Shown: positions 16,971 through 26,277 of the stretch, piece after piece | How positions within the stretch are numbered: position 1 is the stretch's first letter | Layout: each line of letters begins with the position of its first letter | Assembly: GCA_005776945.1 (NCBI GenBank) | Contig: SXOB01000049.1 | Location: 1-53,886, forward strand | Length of the DNA: 53,886 bases | Direction of reading: 5' to 3' | From: Pseudomonadota bacterium | Lineage (GTDB): Bacteria > Myxococcota_A > UBA796 > GCA-2862545 | The notes under the pieces: model-generated | What the model was told of the DNA's origin: nothing | Seen by the model: only the letters and a program-made list of their open reading frames with translations | Databases searched by the model: none | Program-made: the position numbers and the translations under genes

Positions 16971-18650
16971 ATGGCGACGGTGACGGCGGCCATTTGGGTC
17001 GCGTGGTGGGGCTGCGGCGCCGACGACCCTACAGACCCCACTCAGACCCCGACCGATACGGTGACCGACACGGAGGACCCGCCGGCCGTCCTCACCGCCA
17101 CCGTCGCGGTCACCGCACCGTACGCAAATGCACCGCTTGTCCAGACCTTGACCGTGACATGTTCGTCACCCTGCAGCGTCGACGCGTCGTGGTCGGACGG
17201 CGGAACCCACACGGCGTCGCGCAGCATGGCATCCGCCGCGAGCCACACCGTCGACCTGTTGGGCTTCCGCGCAGGCTCGACCTACACCTTCGACATCGTC
17301 GCTACCGACGCCGCTGGCGCCACGGCCACGGCGTCGACCTCCCTCGTGGCGGCCATCCCGCCAGACTACTTCCCCGTAGCGGAACTGCTGGTTCACGACC
17401 CGTCCGCCGTCGAACCTGGCGACACGCTGGTCGCCGCACGCACCCCGCTGAAACTGCCGGGCGGCGGGCAGGAAGTCCCCATGGTGTTCGACGATGAGGG
17501 ATTCATCATCTGGTGGATGTATGCGGGTTCGCTCTTTCTCCAGGACGCGCTCGACCGCCCCGACGGCCGCATGCAGACCCTGGCCGGCACTGGCTTCGAG
17601 ACCCGCGTGGAGTCCTGGAATTGGAATGGGACGTCCGCCGAAGCCTGGGTCACCGACTCCGTGGTGGGCGGCCCCGGCCATTTCGTGTCGACGCTCGAGG
17701 GCAGCTACTTCCACCACGACGCGGCCGTTCTTGCCAACGGCCAACAACTGGCTTTGGCGCGCTTCGCAGAGCCCGTCGCCAATTATCCTGCCTCCTACGA
17801 CGACAAGCTGCTGACCCAGTCGGGCGACGTCACGAGCGATGTGGTCGTCCACTTCGACGTCGACGGGACCGTCTTGGATCAGTTCGAGATCAGCGACTTG
17901 CTCCCGTACACACGGATTGGCTACGACAGCCTGGAGGACATCAAGCCGCAAGGTTGGCTCGACTGGGCCCACGCGAACGCCATCGCCCAGGACGCCGACG
18001 GCCACATCCTGGTGTCGCTCCGGCACCAAGACGCCGTGGTGAAGTTCCACGCGACCACCCATGAGCTGATCTGGATCCTCGGCAACCACGACAACTGGGG
18101 CGAAGAACACGCCGCCAAGCTGTTGACGCCGTCCGGCGGAGATTTCCGGTGGCAGTACCACCAGCACGGCATCGCGCGCCGCATGGACCTTTCAACCGTT
18201 TCGATCCTCATGTTCGACAACGGCAACTACCAGGCGAGCCCGTGGACCGGCGTGCCGACCCATCCCGATCCGAAGTCGCGCGTCGTCCAGTTCACCATCG
18301 ACGAAGGCGCCCGCACGGTGGTCCAGGATTGGGCATTCGAGTCGCCAACGGCGGGACCGCTCTATGCAGAGGCCGTCGGCGACGCGGACCCTCAGCCGAA
18401 CGGCAACGTGTTGTCGACCTGGGGGCTACTGTACGAGAATGCCTCAGGGCTGCACACCGCCCAGGGATGGGGAGAGGCCGGCGCACGCCTCATCGAGTTC
18501 GACCCCGCCACAGGGACCGAGTCTTGGCACCTGTTCCTGCACTCGGACGGCGCCGCCAACGACGAAGGATGGACGGCGTACCGCGCCCACCGCATACCCA
18601 GCATTGAAGGCCGCATGGTCGACGGGACCCCGGTCGCCGGCTCCCCGTAG
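16971..18650 (+). CDS. Arylsulfate sulfotransferase (AssT-like) lipoprotein
   Basis: 559 aa. The start ATG 16971 has GGGGAGG seven bases upstream. MATVTAAIWVAWWGC is a short, Trp-rich lipoprotein signal without basic residues, followed by a Thr/Asp/Pro linker and a fibronectin-III-like stretch (~30-130). The rest matches the six-bladed arylsulfotransferase propeller: DWAHANAIAQDADGHILVSL, then RHQDAVVKF, ELIWILGNH, WQYHQHGIARR and AYRAHRIPSIEG, which carry the His/Arg residues used for sulfate transfer in the family. It moves sulfate from one aryl ester to another acceptor without PAPS. The divergent gene is a sulfatase. Confidence 0.83.
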   Translation: MATVTAAIWVAWWGCGADDPTDPTQTPTDTVTDTEDPPAVLTATVAVTAPYANAPLVQTLTVTCSSPCSVDASWSDGGTHTASRSMASAASHTVDLLGFRAGSTYTFDIVATDAAGATATASTSLVAAIPPDYFPVAELLVHDPSAVEPGDTLVAARTPLKLPGGGQEVPMVFDDEGFIIWWMYAGSLFLQDALDRPDGRMQTLAGTGFETRVESWNWNGTSAEAWVTDSVVGGPGHFVSTLEGSYFHHDAAVLANGQQLALARFAEPVANYPASYDDKLLTQSGDVTSDVVVHFDVDGTVLDQFEISDLLPYTRIGYDSLEDIKPQGWLDWAHANAIAQDADGHILVSLRHQDAVVKFHATTHELIWILGNHDNWGEEHAAKLLTPSGGDFRWQYHQHGIARRMDLSTVSILMFDNGNYQASPWTGVPTHPDPKSRVVQFTIDEGARTVVQDWAFESPTAGPLYAEAVGDADPQPNGNVLSTWGLLYENASGLHTAQGWGEAGARLIEFDPATGTESWHLFLHSDGAANDEGWTAYRAHRIPSIEGRMVDGTPVAGSP

Positions 18651-18805
18651 AACCAGATCGGAAGCCGCGCGGCGAACCAAGCGAGCGTCACCGCTCTGGC
18701 AGCCTGCTAGGGTCCACCCGATTCCCAAGCTGGATCGCCCAAACGTCGACGGGGCACTCGCTGGCATCGCTCGTTAGGCCGTTCAGGTCGTGAGGCGGGG
18801 GAAAC
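18651..18805. other. Intergenic leader before the MopE-like gene
   Basis: 155 bp without a gene. It ends in GGGGGAAAC, which gives the GTG at 18806 a good ribosome-binding site. I see no strong hairpin or T-run, and no clear operator. Confidence 0.4.
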
Positions 18806-20917
18806 GTGTTCGCGCTTTGGCTCGGTTGCGTCACTTACGTCTACCCGGCGGCGCCAAAGGGCGGTGACGAGGACTGCCTGAATCAGGCCGACGACGACAA
18901 CGACGGCCTGATCGACTGCGCTGACGCCGATTGCCTGCCCGTTTGCGATGCCGACGCCGACGGGTTCTTCGCCCAAGCGGCCGGGGGCGACGATTGCGAT
19001 GACGCGCGCAGCGAGGCCTTTCCGTTCGCGCCGGAGGTTTGCAACACGCTCGACGACGATTGCGACGGCCTCATTGACCTCGATGACGTCGACTTGGACC
19101 TGAGCACGCGCCTCCTCGCCCGCCCCGACGGCGATGGCGACGGCTTCGGCGACCGCGACACCTGGGCGCTCGTCTGCGAACTGCCAGCGGGCCACGTGTT
19201 GGACGCATCCGATTGCAACGATGCAGACGCATCCGCCTTTCCGGGCGGCGGTGAGCTTTGCAACGGGACGGACGACGACTGCGACGGCCTCGTCGACCAG
19301 GCGGACCCCGACCTTGTCGCCGCCGCCCTCGACACCTACTACGCCGACGCCGACGGAGATGGTCTGGGCGACCCGACCACATCAGAAGCGTCCTGTTTCG
19401 CGCGAGACGGGTGGACGATCGACGCGAGCGACTGCGACGACCTCAACGCAGACCTCCCTTCCCTCTTCGCGCAGGATGCGGACGGAGACGGCGTTCCAAG
19501 CGCCACCGTCCAACCGACGCCCACATGCGAAGGACCCGACCTCAGCTGGATTCCCGCCGGCGACCTCGTCGACTGCAACGACGCCGATCCCCTGAATTTT
19601 CCAGGGAACGCCGAATCGTGTACCGACCTGATCGACAATGACTGCGACGGCCGGGCCGAGATCTGCGGCCCCGTCGGCGATTTGACCTGGAGTACCCACG
19701 GCGTCTGGGGCCAAGCGAACGGAGCAGCCTTCGAATTCGGGCTTTCGGTCGGCGGTGCGACGGCTGACGGGGCCGGCCAGCGGGACGTCGGCGTGGGCTT
19801 CAGCGGCGGCGTCGCCCTGTTCGAGGGCGGTGACCTCCACGGCCTGCTGAACTTGACCGACGCGTACGCGCAGATCCAAGGCCCTGGTGGCGGCGGCGTC
19901 GGCGAATCGTGGATCAGTTTTGGCGACGCAGACGGCGACGGCAACTCCCGGCTCGTCCTGGCGGCGCCCGGCATCCTCCCCGACGGCGAAGTGTACATGC
20001 TCGACGGTCCCAACGCCGGAATCGTCGATGCGGCCACGGCGGCCGATGCGGTCTGGCAAGGCGGGCCGGGCGAACCCGTCCAAAGCGTCATGGCGATGGG
20101 TCAGGTGATCGGCGGGGCCTCCGAGGACTTCGGCATCGTGTCCGGAGCCGGCGCGGGCACCGTTTGGATCCTCTCGGCGGGCAGCCTGCCGGGCGCGGCC
20201 CCCGATGTGGCCGATGCCACCCTGACCGGCGATTCCGACGGTGACGAATTCGGCGCGACGGGGGCAGCGATCGCGGACTTGGACGGCGACGGTCTCGTGG
20301 AGTTGGCCCTCTCCTCCCCGGGCTACGATGGCGTCGCCAGCAATTCGGGCCGTGTCGATGTGTTCACCTCGCCCATTCCGGCCTTCGGCGTCGCAGACGA
20401 CTCCTCCGCGACGGTCCGAGGAGTCTCGGCAGACCTTGCGCTCGCCGCCAAGCTGAGCGGCGACGTCGACGGCGACGGTCGCGACGACCTCTGCATGGGC
20501 ACGCCGACCTCGGGCGGAACCCGGGGCGCGGTCTGGTGCATCGTGGAGATTTCTGGCCTCGACTACAGTGTGGAGGACGCAGCCCTCACGGTGACCACCA
20601 CGGACGAGCTCGCGATGGGTGCCTCCTTGGGATGGGGGCTCCTCGACGCGGGGCTCGAAGAAGACCTCGTCATCGGTTCCGACGCTACGTTGACGAACTC
20701 CGAGGCCGGACGGAGCTGGTGGTTCTATGGCCCGTTGACCGGGGTTCTCGACGTCTCTGGCGCTGACGCCACGTTCTTTGGCGCCGAAGGCGACCTTGCC
20801 GGCATCGTCGCCGTGATTCCCGACGTCCAGGGCGACGGCGTAGACGACGTGATCGTAGGCGCGCCTGGCGCCGGCGGCGGCGGCGCGTTCGGCGTCGTTT
20901 TCGGAGCGGAACCATGA
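18806..20917 (+). CDS. MopE-like metal-binding and FG-GAP repeat lipoprotein
   Basis: 703 aa. The signal is only MFALWLG before Cys8. Residues ~20-290 hold MopE-type repeats: pairs of CNxxDDDCDGLxD and DGDGFG/DxDGD motifs (CNTLDDDCDGLID, CNGTDDDCDGLVD, CTDLIDNDCDGR), rich in Cys and calcium-type Asp loops. From ~300 on are FG-GAP/integrin-type propeller blades (FGDADGDGNSRLVL, GAAIADLDGDGLVELAL, SGDVDGDGRDDLCMG, IPDVQGDGVDDVIVG). It is probably a Ca2+-stabilised surface protein anchored in the outer membrane. The GTG start has GGGGGA upstream. Its stop overlaps the start of a second FG-GAP lipoprotein (ATGA). Confidence 0.85.
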   Translation: MFALWLGCVTYVYPAAPKGGDEDCLNQADDDNDGLIDCADADCLPVCDADADGFFAQAAGGDDCDDARSEAFPFAPEVCNTLDDDCDGLIDLDDVDLDLSTRLLARPDGDGDGFGDRDTWALVCELPAGHVLDASDCNDADASAFPGGGELCNGTDDDCDGLVDQADPDLVAAALDTYYADADGDGLGDPTTSEASCFARDGWTIDASDCDDLNADLPSLFAQDADGDGVPSATVQPTPTCEGPDLSWIPAGDLVDCNDADPLNFPGNAESCTDLIDNDCDGRAEICGPVGDLTWSTHGVWGQANGAAFEFGLSVGGATADGAGQRDVGVGFSGGVALFEGGDLHGLLNLTDAYAQIQGPGGGGVGESWISFGDADGDGNSRLVLAAPGILPDGEVYMLDGPNAGIVDAATAADAVWQGGPGEPVQSVMAMGQVIGGASEDFGIVSGAGAGTVWILSAGSLPGAAPDVADATLTGDSDGDEFGATGAAIADLDGDGLVELALSSPGYDGVASNSGRVDVFTSPIPAFGVADDSSATVRGVSADLALAAKLSGDVDGDGRDDLCMGTPTSGGTRGAVWCIVEISGLDYSVEDAALTVTTTDELAMGASLGWGLLDAGLEEDLVIGSDATLTNSEAGRSWWFYGPLTGVLDVSGADATFFGAEGDLAGIVAVIPDVQGDGVDDVIVGAPGAGGGGAFGVVFGAEP

Positions 20918-22251
20918 TCGCGCTTTGGCTGGCGTGTGTGCCGACCGACGTGACCAACCGGCCAGATTCGACCGGGTCCACCGACCATCCGCCAACAACC
21001 TCGTCCCGAGAACTCGGCACCGTACGCCTGGCTGACGCCGGTTCCGCGGCAGGGATCGGCGCGGCCGGAACCGTCATCGGTGGTGTCTTGGAAGCGGCGG
21101 ACCTCGACGGAGACGGCGCCCCCGAGTTGTTGATCGGGATCCCCGGCAGCGGGCGTATGGCCATTGGTCCACCGGTGGCGGATGGGTTGCCGGCGGGCGC
21201 TTCTGTCGGTTCCGTGGCCGACGAGCACGGAGCGTCGGTTGCAGTCGGCGACTGGGACCGCGACGGCCGGGTGGATTGGTGGGTCGGCGCACCAGGGGGC
21301 ATGGGCGCGGTCGTCGCGGGCACGGGTGTCCCGGTCGGCGACGCTGTTGCGACCGTCAGCATCCAAGGGCTGGGCGAACGATTCGGCGCCTCGGTTGCAG
21401 TACTCGAAGACGTCGACGGAGACGGTCAGGGCGAGTTGCTTGTTGGCGCACCGGACTGCGGCGCCGGCTGCGGATTGGGCTCCGCCTACCTCATCTCCGA
21501 CCCGCTCCAGCCCGACCTCGCCAATGCGCTTCGGTGGCTGGGTTCTGCCGGGGCTGGCACCGGCTCCAACGTGGCCTCGCTCGGCGATCTGAACGGCGAC
21601 GGCATCAGCGACCTCGGAATCGGCAGCCCGGGCCAAACCGCCGGTGCCGCCCTGTCCGGCCGCGCCGACGTGTTCTACGGTCCCCTCGCGGGGTCCGTGG
21701 CGCCCATTCCCGACCTCGCGCTCGCGACGGAGGAGGCCGGCGATCGCGTCGGCCACGTGATCGCATCCGGCGGCGACGACGACGGCGACGGATACGGCTC
21801 CGTCGTGGTGTCCGCCCCTGGGGCGCTCGATGCACGCGGCAAGCTGTTCACCCTGCGGGCGCCGCTGCGCGACGCCTTCCTCCAAGTCGCCGACGGCAGG
21901 GTCGAGGGCGACAAGGAAGGCGACGGTCTCGCCGATTCCGTCGATTCGGGGGATTTGGACGACGACGGCTTGTCCGACCTCGTCATCGGCGTTCGGTCGG
22001 CGGACGCGGGCGGGTCGGACGCGGGCGCCGTCTACGTCTGGTACGGACCCATGATCGGCCTGAAACCTGCGGCCTCTGCGGACTGGGTCATCCAGGGCGA
22101 CGTGGCCGGCGACGGCCTTGGCTCCGCGGTTGCCGCGGGGCTGGGAACCGCCGGCGGCGACCCCCTTTGGGCGGCGTCCTGGCAGGGTACGGGACTTGGC
22201 GCGCAAACAGGCGTCGGCGCCGTGCACCTCGTCGCCGGCGCGCTCGACTGA
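20914..22251 (+). CDS. FG-GAP repeat lipoprotein
   Basis: 445 aa. The signal MIALWLAC is complete in 8 residues (lipid Cys8) with no Lys/Arg. It is followed by a Thr/Ser/Pro linker and about seven FG-GAP blades, e.g. EAADLDGDGAPELLIG, EDVDGDGQGELLVGAP, GDLNGDGISDLGIGSPG, GGDDDGDGYGSVVVSAP and GDLDDDGLSDLVIG. The count suits a closed seven-bladed propeller. The start overlaps the stop of the MopE-like gene, which fixes it. It may be a partner or second subunit of that protein at the cell surface. Confidence 0.85.
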   Translation: MIALWLACVPTDVTNRPDSTGSTDHPPTTSSRELGTVRLADAGSAAGIGAAGTVIGGVLEAADLDGDGAPELLIGIPGSGRMAIGPPVADGLPAGASVGSVADEHGASVAVGDWDRDGRVDWWVGAPGGMGAVVAGTGVPVGDAVATVSIQGLGERFGASVAVLEDVDGDGQGELLVGAPDCGAGCGLGSAYLISDPLQPDLANALRWLGSAGAGTGSNVASLGDLNGDGISDLGIGSPGQTAGAALSGRADVFYGPLAGSVAPIPDLALATEEAGDRVGHVIASGGDDDGDGYGSVVVSAPGALDARGKLFTLRAPLRDAFLQVADGRVEGDKEGDGLADSVDSGDLDDDGLSDLVIGVRSADAGGSDAGAVYVWYGPMIGLKPAASADWVIQGDVAGDGLGSAVAAGLGTAGGDPLWAASWQGTGLGAQTGVGAVHLVAGALD

Positions 22252-22280
22252 CCCCAGCTCTCAGGCCTTCCCGCGGCCCG

Positions 22281-22823
22281 CTAGTTGGCGCAGTAGGTCG
22301 CGTAGGTCTCCTCGTCGAAGCGAGCACTGGCGGTTCGAAAGTCCGTCGTCGTTTGGCCTGTGAGCAGGTCGGTCACGGTGAGGCTCAAATCGAGTGTCTC
22401 CCCGCTGATGTCGCACACGAACGCGTCGAAATCCGATACGACCACGTCATCGATGTAGGCGAAGCCGCCAAAGAACTCGCCGGTACAGCCGTCCCAGTTG
22501 CCAAGCACCTGGACCGCTGGCGGCTGAGCACCGCCGATCTGCTCCGCGGTGTTGTGAACGATCACCTTGGGCACCCAAGAGATCGACGGGCTGGTCGCGG
22601 AGATGCGTCCCGACGTCCAGATGTGCCATCCGCCCTGGGAACCCCGGACAATGAACAGGTCGGTACCCGCATCCAGCGGTTCGTACGCGATCTGGCCCGT
22701 TCCCATGAGCGCAGACAGCGGTGTGTCCGCACACGCGTTGCCAGCGGAGCAGCCGGTGTCGTGCACCTGGATCATCTCGGTACGGCATGCAGGCAACGAA
22801 AGCCACGCCAGCACGATGCTCAT
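22281..22823 (-). CDS. Lipoprotein of unknown function
   Basis: 180 aa. MSIVLAWLSLPAC gives a short, uncharged, Trp-containing signal with lipid Cys13. The mature part has five more Cys (CSAGNAC, WDGCTG, VCDIS and a final YCAN) and beta-rich stretches (GGWHIWTSGRISATSPSISWVP). It reads like a single secreted beta-sandwich with disulfides. It is convergent with the FG-GAP gene (29 bp gap) and divergent from the ASPIC lipoprotein. No family recognised. Confidence 0.7.
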   Translation of the reverse strand: MSIVLAWLSLPACRTEMIQVHDTGCSAGNACADTPLSALMGTGQIAYEPLDAGTDLFIVRGSQGGWHIWTSGRISATSPSISWVPKVIVHNTAEQIGGAQPPAVQVLGNWDGCTGEFFGGFAYIDDVVVSDFDAFVCDISGETLDLSLTVTDLLTGQTTTDFRTASARFDEETYATYCAN

Positions 22824-22847
22824 GGTTCCGACCTACCCGCGTGCCTA

Positions 22848-22872
22848 CCTGCCGGCAAATTCACCGGGCAGG
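22848..22872. promoter_or_regulatory. Inverted repeat in a divergent promoter region
   Basis: CCTGCCGG (22848-22855) faces CCGGGCAGG (22864-22872) across eight bases, an imperfect dyad with one extra G. It sits in the 85 bp between two divergently transcribed lipoprotein genes, where an operator or promoter would be expected. Confidence 0.3.
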
Positions 22873-22908
22873 CCCGGCGACCGGTTAGGGAGAGCCTGAG
22901 GTGCAGGC

Positions 22909-25161
22909 ATGGTCCCGGCGATTTGGGCATTGTGGGCCTGTTCGGAAGCCCCACCCAGTTTGGGGGGCCACGGCGACTGTGAAGTGGAGCTGGTGGTGCC
23001 CGAAGCGGGCGACCTGACCATCGGATTCCCTGCGACGGGCGCAGGAACGCCGGGCTGGGCCGCACTTCCACCCCTGGCCAGCGACGGGGAAATTGTCATC
23101 GGCGAAGGCGGCCGCGTCCAAGTGCGCGATGTCCCCGTCGGGTCCGAGGTCACGCTCTACCGGTCGTTCGGCCTGCAAGGGGACGGACCGTGCGACTTCA
23201 TGGACCTTTGCATGACGATCGTGGACCCCGAGATCGTGGCCACGATGGTCGCCGGCGTTGAAGGCGACGTACTCTTCGAGCTGGATCCTGCGCTTTACCT
23301 GGAACCGACCACAGTCGCGTTCCAGTCGACGGTTTTCGACCCCGCGACCGGCGAAGGCGCGCTGACGGAGTCGCTGTACCGCCATGTCGCGATTCCCCAG
23401 AGCCAAGGCGCGATCTACTACGCCGACGTGTCGGTCTCCGCAGAGCTCGGTCCTTTCGAGACGGGCGGCAACACACACGCCGGCGGCCAGGCTTGGGTGG
23501 ACGTCAACAACGACTACTGGGCCGACCTCTTCATCGCCAACGGCTCTGGGCGGCCCAACTACCTGTGGCTCAACCGCGGTGACGGCAGCTTCCTTCCGGC
23601 GCACGACCGCGTCGTGAAGGCCGACCTCGAGATGGAATGCTCGGCGGCCCGCTACGCCGACGTCGACAACGACGGGGACATGGACATCATGATGCCCGTC
23701 GACAACGGCCGGCAGATGAACTCGTCGATCGAGCAGCCCTACGAGGGTGGGCCGAACATCCTTCTCCTGAACGACGGCACGGGCCATTTCGTCGACTTCT
23801 CGGACGAGTCTGGCGTGGTCGATCCGCGCGGTTGGCGCAACTCCGATTCGTCGTTCGCCGACTACGACCGCGACGGCTGCATCGACCTCTACCTGGTGAA
23901 TTGGGCGATGGCGCACCTGCCGGCAGGGGACAACTTCGACCGCCTGCTCCACGGCAATTGCGACGGCACATTCACGGACGTCTCGGACCAGTTCAACCTC
24001 GACCAAGGGGGCCGCGACGGCTTGGTCTCCTTCTTCTGGGACGCCGACTTCGATCTGTACCCGGAGCTCTACGTCGGAAACAACTCGGACATCCTGGACA
24101 AGCCCGATTGGGACCCCGATGGGTACTACTACAAGAACATCGATGGGGTGGCCTTCGCCGACTGGACCGGAACCGCGTCAGGCCTCATGCAGAGCGACTG
24201 GGCCGCAATGGGCGCCGACGTCGGCGACATCGACCTCGACGGCGACTGGGACCTCTACGTCACGGACGTCTACGAGTTGCTCCCGGTACCTCGTGGCAAT
24301 TCGCTGTACGTCGGCAGCCCGGACGGGCACCTCACGCCGAACGCGTGCCAAGCGTACGGCGTGTGTGTTGGCCACAACACTTGGGGCTCCAACTTCATGG
24401 ACGTCAACCGCGACATGTGGCCTGACCTCTGGGTCGGCACATCGCTGGCCGACGACCCGGAGTTCCTCTACGTCAATCGGGCGGACGGCACGGGCCGGAT
24501 GGACCGCCAGGTAGTGGACGGCTGGCTCCACCACCGTACACGGGCCGGCTCGATCTCCGACTACGACGGCGACGGCGACGTCGACCTGTTCATCTGGGAC
24601 ACCGACGGACCGTCGCGCCTCTACCGAGCCGGTGCTGTCGACACGAACGGATGGATGGAGTTCCGCTTGTTCGGTCAGGTCAGCAATGCGGCGGCGATCG
24701 GCGCCGTGGTCCGCGTCACCGCAGGGGGACAAACCCAGATGCGCCGCGTGTCGGGCAACGACAGCGCACACAGCATGATGGACAACATCCTGCACTTCGG
24801 GATGGCCAAAGAGAAGTTCGCCGACGTCGAGATCACGTGGCCGTCGGGCATCGTGACGACGCTCGACGGGGTGGCCGTCAACGAACTCGTGTTCGTCGAC
24901 GAGTTGGACGGGCGCGTCGAAGAAGAACTGACCATCGCCTCGGCCACCTACGACGCTCAGGACGACGAACTGTCCGTGACGCTCAAGTCGACCTTTGGCG
25001 GCCGCCCAACTTACGAGGTCTCGGGCATCGGAACCATCGCCTACGACGTCGAGTCCGTGACCTACCACACGAAGTTCTTGGGCGTCACCGTTTCGGACGA
25101 CACACTCACAGTGCGAAGCAGCACAGGTGCCGAGTTCATCTTGGACGTGGAAACGAACTGA
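22909..25161 (+). CDS. VCBS/FG-GAP and ASPIC/UnbV domain lipoprotein
   Basis: 750 aa. The signal MVPAIWALWAC (lipid Cys11) is short and has no basic residue. After ~170 residues of beta-rich N-terminal domain come VCBS-type blades (WVDVNNDYWADLFIANG, YADVDNDGDMDIMMPVD, FADYDRDGCIDLYLVN, VGDIDLDGDWDLYVTD, ISDYDGDGDVDLFIWD). Next is an ASPIC/UnbV domain (AIGAVVRVTAGGQTQMR, then HFGMAKEKFADVEITWPSG), the CRTAC1-like layout, and a last ~70 aa beta domain. It is probably an exposed Ca2+-binding adhesion or degradation-related protein. Overlaps the convergent DegT gene by 26 bp. Confidence 0.85.
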   Translation: MVPAIWALWACSEAPPSLGGHGDCEVELVVPEAGDLTIGFPATGAGTPGWAALPPLASDGEIVIGEGGRVQVRDVPVGSEVTLYRSFGLQGDGPCDFMDLCMTIVDPEIVATMVAGVEGDVLFELDPALYLEPTTVAFQSTVFDPATGEGALTESLYRHVAIPQSQGAIYYADVSVSAELGPFETGGNTHAGGQAWVDVNNDYWADLFIANGSGRPNYLWLNRGDGSFLPAHDRVVKADLEMECSAARYADVDNDGDMDIMMPVDNGRQMNSSIEQPYEGGPNILLLNDGTGHFVDFSDESGVVDPRGWRNSDSSFADYDRDGCIDLYLVNWAMAHLPAGDNFDRLLHGNCDGTFTDVSDQFNLDQGGRDGLVSFFWDADFDLYPELYVGNNSDILDKPDWDPDGYYYKNIDGVAFADWTGTASGLMQSDWAAMGADVGDIDLDGDWDLYVTDVYELLPVPRGNSLYVGSPDGHLTPNACQAYGVCVGHNTWGSNFMDVNRDMWPDLWVGTSLADDPEFLYVNRADGTGRMDRQVVDGWLHHRTRAGSISDYDGDGDVDLFIWDTDGPSRLYRAGAVDTNGWMEFRLFGQVSNAAAIGAVVRVTAGGQTQMRRVSGNDSAHSMMDNILHFGMAKEKFADVEITWPSGIVTTLDGVAVNELVFVDELDGRVEEELTIASATYDAQDDELSVTLKSTFGGRPTYEVSGIGTIAYDVESVTYHTKFLGVTVSDDTLTVRSSTGAEFILDVETN

Positions 25162-26215
25162 GCGCGTCGGCAACGCGACCCACTTCGTCGTCGCGCAGGC
25201 CGGGGTGGCAGGGGACGGCGAGCCAACGTGGGCACAGGGCTTCGGCCCGAGGCGTCGCCGACGCACGGCAACGTCCGGCGAGCGCGGGCTGGGCATGCAA
25301 CGGCATCGGGTACAGCGGACCTACGTCTACGCCGCACGCGTCGAGGTGCGCGGCCAGCCGGTCCCTCTCGAACCGGCCCTGCGCAAGGACGACGTAGACG
25401 GGGACGGGGTTCCCCACATCCCGGACCAACGTGCCAAGCGACGGCGCCAACGCCGCATCGTAGGTCGCGGCGATGGCCTGCCGGCGCCGGACGAGATCGG
25501 GAAGGTGGTCTGCCGCCGCGGTCAGCCAGGCAGCCGCGAGGGCATCGAGCCGGCTGTTGCGGCCGATATGGTCCCCAACGCGATGGTGGTGGTGGCTGCC
25601 GACATGGCCGTGGCTTCCAAGGTGCCGTGCCCGTTGCAACGCGTCGAGATCGTCACCGACGACGAAGCCACCATCGCCCGGCGCCGGCCAGACCTTGGTC
25701 GGGTACGCGCTCAGGCCTCCGATGGCGACGTCGGCGAAGGGCGGGGCGCCCGCCATTTGGGCCAGGTCGTGCACGAGCGTCGCGCCACCCGGCAGCGTCG
25801 CGACGCGATTGCCGAACAGATGGACGGGAACGGCGAAACGCGCGCCCTCCTCGAATGCCTTGGCCGCCTCGTCCGGGTCGAGGAGCCCGCGATCGTCGAC
25901 ATCGACGACGTAGGGAACCCCACCAGCGAGGTGAACGGCACCAACGGTGGCGAAGAAGGTCAAGGCGGGCACGACGACGAGTTCGCCGGGCCGTAGACCC
26001 GCAGCCTGCAGCGCGATGGCGAGGGCGTCGGTCCCGGAGGCGACGCCAACGGCTCCACGCCGGCCGAGGATCGTCGCGGCAAGTCGTTCCGCTTCGGCCA
26101 CCGCCGGACCGCCGACAAATGCTCCGGATTCGGCGATCTTGGCCATGCCAGCGAGCGCTTCGGCCCGCCACCGCGCGGCGACGGCGCCCGGGTCCGCGAG
26201 ACGAATCCGTGTCAC
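25136..26215 (-). CDS. DegT/DnrJ/EryC1/StrS aminotransferase
   Basis: 359 aa, PLP enzyme that makes amino sugars from nucleotide-keto-sugars for surface polysaccharides or antibiotics. Seen are VGVASGTDALAIALQAAG (56-73), VVPALTFFATVGAV, the PLP-phenol Asp150 in LVHDLAQMAGA, PLP lysine K174 in LSAYPTKVWPAPGDGG, and the family's HGHVGSHHHHRVGDHIGRNSRLD stretch (the four His are natural, matching HGx..Y.H). The start is GTG 26215. No sugar epimerase, dehydratase or glycosyltransferase is adjacent, so it is an orphan here. Confidence 0.88.
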   Translation of the reverse strand: MTRIRLADPGAVAARWRAEALAGMAKIAESGAFVGGPAVAEAERLAATILGRRGAVGVASGTDALAIALQAAGLRPGELVVVPALTFFATVGAVHLAGGVPYVVDVDDRGLLDPDEAAKAFEEGARFAVPVHLFGNRVATLPGGATLVHDLAQMAGAPPFADVAIGGLSAYPTKVWPAPGDGGFVVGDDLDALQRARHLGSHGHVGSHHHHRVGDHIGRNSRLDALAAAWLTAAADHLPDLVRRRQAIAATYDAALAPSLGTLVRDVGNPVPVYVVLAQGRFERDRLAAHLDACGVDVGPLYPMPLHAQPALAGRCRASATPRAEALCPRWLAVPCHPGLRDDEVGRVADALSSFPRPR

Positions 26216-26277
26216 CGCGCCCCCAAAGAATCGAATAACCGGCGGGTGGGGGCCGTCCCCCAGGGCGTGGAGGAAGC

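Noticed and set aside
18655..18668. AGATCGGAAG, the first ten bases of a common sequencing adapter
   Set aside because: Only ten bases match, then it diverges; the flanks read normally, so a chance match is most likely.
25580..25680. Run of four His in the DegT aminotransferase, like a tag or vector sequence
   Set aside because: It falls in the family's natural HG...H...G.N.R motif.
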